This document shows, in pieces, positions 61,801 through 64,000 of a stretch of DNA of 64,000 nt; within the stretch, counting starts at the first letter, position 1; every line of letters begins with the position of its first letter. The translations under genes were made by a program, and so were the position numbers. The stretch is taken from the NCBI GenBank assembly GCA_013397435.1, contig VZRG01000271.1, positions 248,001-312,000 on the forward strand, read 5' to 3'. The notes under the pieces are model-generated. The model saw nothing but the letters and a program-made list of their open reading frames with translations. It was not told the origin of the DNA and searched no databases. This DNA is from Erythrocercus mccallii. Taxonomy: Eukaryota > Chordata > Aves > Passeriformes > Dicruridae.

Positions 61801-64000
61801 AAAAAAATGTAACATACGGCCCCTAAAGCATAATTACTTGAGAAAAAAAACGTGGCCAACAAAAGTTACCTAACCTGTTCAGAGAAGAAAGAAGCTCTTT
61901 ACCCCTAAAACGTGCTGGAAAGGCTGAAAATCTGGTCTTCAAAGCAAAAAAAGTAAAAGCTTTAGTAAAAACCCCTTTTGCACAGCAGTGTGTTCAGCTG
62001 GCTTGAAACAGGAAACATGCAAGCCTTCCTTACAGACAAAAACCCTTTTTTGCTTCAACCTGCTGAAATGTTTAACTAGGCACTTTCAGCCTCTGCATGT
62101 TTGTTGGGGTTTTAGCTTTCTCAAAAGAGCAGATTTCTGATGTAAAGAAAGAGGAGAACCACTACACCAAGAATTCTTTTCCCTATGAGCTATGTTGCAA
62201 AAATGAGAGCATATTAAGCAACTTGAGAACAGGAAATAACACTGACAAACAAAACTGATATTCTTTCCATAATGTGGTCACTCAGAGGAGGACATTTGAA
62301 ACTTCATCTCCCCAAATCAAGAAATGTTTATTCTACTTTTGGCAAGGCTGCTGAATGCCTGTGTGCTTCCTCCTTCTAGTCCAAGTGTTTCATGATTCAG
62401 TGAAGCAGATAGCCACACTAGAGTAGAAATGAACACTGAGCTGCACAGTTTTCTCATAAAGCTCTCTCCTTCGAAAAATGTTGTTTTATTGGTCCCAAGA
62501 CAGTTTGTGGAAATATAGTAGCAGATGTGGGAATGTATCTGAGATCCCCTCAGCTCACCTGGAGCATCGGGCACTGCAGGAGCTGGGTGCTGAAGCCCCA
62601 GCTCCACAGCCGGAGTCCTCCTGCAGCTCTGTCCCTCTGTTAACGCAGCCTCCAACGTGAGAGGCTGCAAAAACGGATTGAATGCCGACGTCTATTCCTG
62701 AGCTAATCACTCCACGCTCCCTTCACACTTGACATGATCTACTCAAGGCTACAATTCATCTTGTTGTGAAGCAGGCATCCCAAAGAGGTCAGATGAATTA
62801 AGCCCTAAAATTAACCATTTCTCTCCAGGGAAGATAAAGTGAGATTAGGATGAGAAGTTCATGTGGCTGGATTTAAATCACACACACTGCGCTCAGGCTG
62901 CCTGTTTTAACCAGTGCCTGCACTTGCCTGGCATAAGGTCGTGCTTACAACTGAATTGCTTACATCTCAGCTAAGGGCTCTAGCCAGCATATTATTGATT
63001 TTTCTGCTACTTTGCCTTTTTTGGATGAAAAATTTCATCAATATGTTTTCATTTTCCATATGGACATCTTTGAATAACTGATGATATCTTACTTTCCCCA
63101 TCTGCCTGAAGAAAAAAAGTGCAGTTGTGTTTTCCATTGAAAAAGACTTAACTGCAATTTTCCTAAAACACCCCAAACAAAGCCAGGGATATTTCCTTTA
63201 TAACCCGAGTAATATCATTGCAATTCTAGTAAAAGGGCTGATTAATGACAATGTCTGATATATACTATAATTTTCAATGGGAATAATGTATATTTTGATT
63301 TTTTTTCTTGTCGGATTGAGCTTTTAATTAAGAAAAAGTGCAGAGTAAGACACTTTAATTTTTCTTGTAAGAAGTGTGATTTTAATAAATGTGGCTATCT
63401 ATCAAGACAAAATGAAACTGCAAAAGCATAACTGTAGAATTTTCTTCAGTGTTTTACAACAATACTTTGATCAAGTACAAGCTGAGCTAGAAAATTTATA
63501 TCCTTAGTTATTTCAAGAGGCTAACTCTCTCTAACTTTGACTCCTAGGTCACAAGGCTGTTTATTTCAGATCAACAGTACCTTCATTTCAAGTAAAGTAC
63601 AAATTTTACATCTATTTTTATAATGTTGTGGCCTTTGTCCTCTATATCATGTCACTACTGGAACTCTCCTGTCTTTATCAGCACTCAGTTAATCAAATTT
63701 ATTCGGCTGGTCTGAGCTTGATTCCTACATGCATTTTCTGATTAGCCCCAAACAGTTTAACAAGTTCAATAAAAAGAAGCTGCAGACATATAAGCAGTAA
63801 AAAATTCCCATACTGATGTCTTTGTCTTCAATAATTTAAAATAAACACCTTCCTTTATTCCTTCAATTTGACCTTGACTTTTATGGACTCCATGGAAAGT
63901 TATAAAATGAAACATAAAATAAATGTTAAACTGCTGAAACCCAGGTTTCAAGCTCTGCTCCCAGGGAAGCTGTATATGGAACTACATCCCACGGGCGAGC

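Larger units (their letters stand above)
48182..64000 (-). other. 5' intron or flank upstream of ZMYND11 start exon
   Basis: The splice acceptor at 48183-48182 shows that at least part of this stretch is an intron leading from an upstream non-coding exon. I cannot place that exon. Notable contents are a GC-rich block (about 50050-50870), a mildly GC-rich block (52740-53050), a duplicated 11-base word (55360-55381) and a CR1 fragment (55645-55867). There is no strong CpG island here, so the main promoter probably lies right of the window. No other gene is recognisable. Confidence 0.7.

Noticed and set aside
62317..62670. 117-codon minus-strand frame and mild GC rise near the right edge
   Set aside because: I considered it as a first exon or promoter region. 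CpG density is low and no splice or start evidence ties it to ZMYND11.

Overview
This window looks like nuclear DNA of a vertebrate, most likely a bird. It is AT-rich, interrupted by long introns, and poor in recognisable repeats. The two clear interspersed repeats are a CR1-type LINE 3' end (about 55645-55867) and a solo LTR of an ERVL-like family common in bird genomes (9034-9505).

I can support only one protein-coding gene. It is the 5' part of ZMYND11 (BS69), read on the minus strand from right to left. Nine coding exons can be joined without a break from the start codon at 48162 down to position 1336. They encode residues 1-316 plus two bases of codon 317 of a protein that is about 600 residues long in mammals. 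In order they carry the N-terminal winged-helix region, the PHD finger, the bromodomain, a small zinc knuckle and the first part of the PWWP domain. All introns are GT-AG and all phases agree. The residue numbering reproduces the published human positions of the H3.3K36me3 reader surface (F291, W294, F310; R168, E251, E254, N266). The rest of PWWP, the linker, the coiled coil and the MYND finger must lie left of position 1.

Layout: 1-1335 is the start of intron 9. Positions 1336-6042 hold seven compact exons with introns of 0.35-1.4 kb. Positions 6043-14952 are intron 3, with the solo LTR. The PHD exon is 14953-15114. Positions 15115-30912 are intron 2, with a dense short CpG island near 17.5-17.76 kb and a weaker one near 18.4-18.6 kb. 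Exon 2 is 30913-31072, and 31073-48046 is intron 1. The first coding exon is 48047-48162 with a short 5' leader. Positions 48182-64000 are upstream intron or 5' flank. They include a GC-rich block at 50.05-50.87 kb and the CR1 fragment, and no exon I can support. The main promoter is probably right of 64000.

I found no operon, CRISPR array, RNA gene or new multi-gene system. The most interesting points are the intronic CpG island next to the PHD exon, the run of phase-0 symmetric exons around the reader domains, and the tandem splice acceptors just ahead of the start codon.
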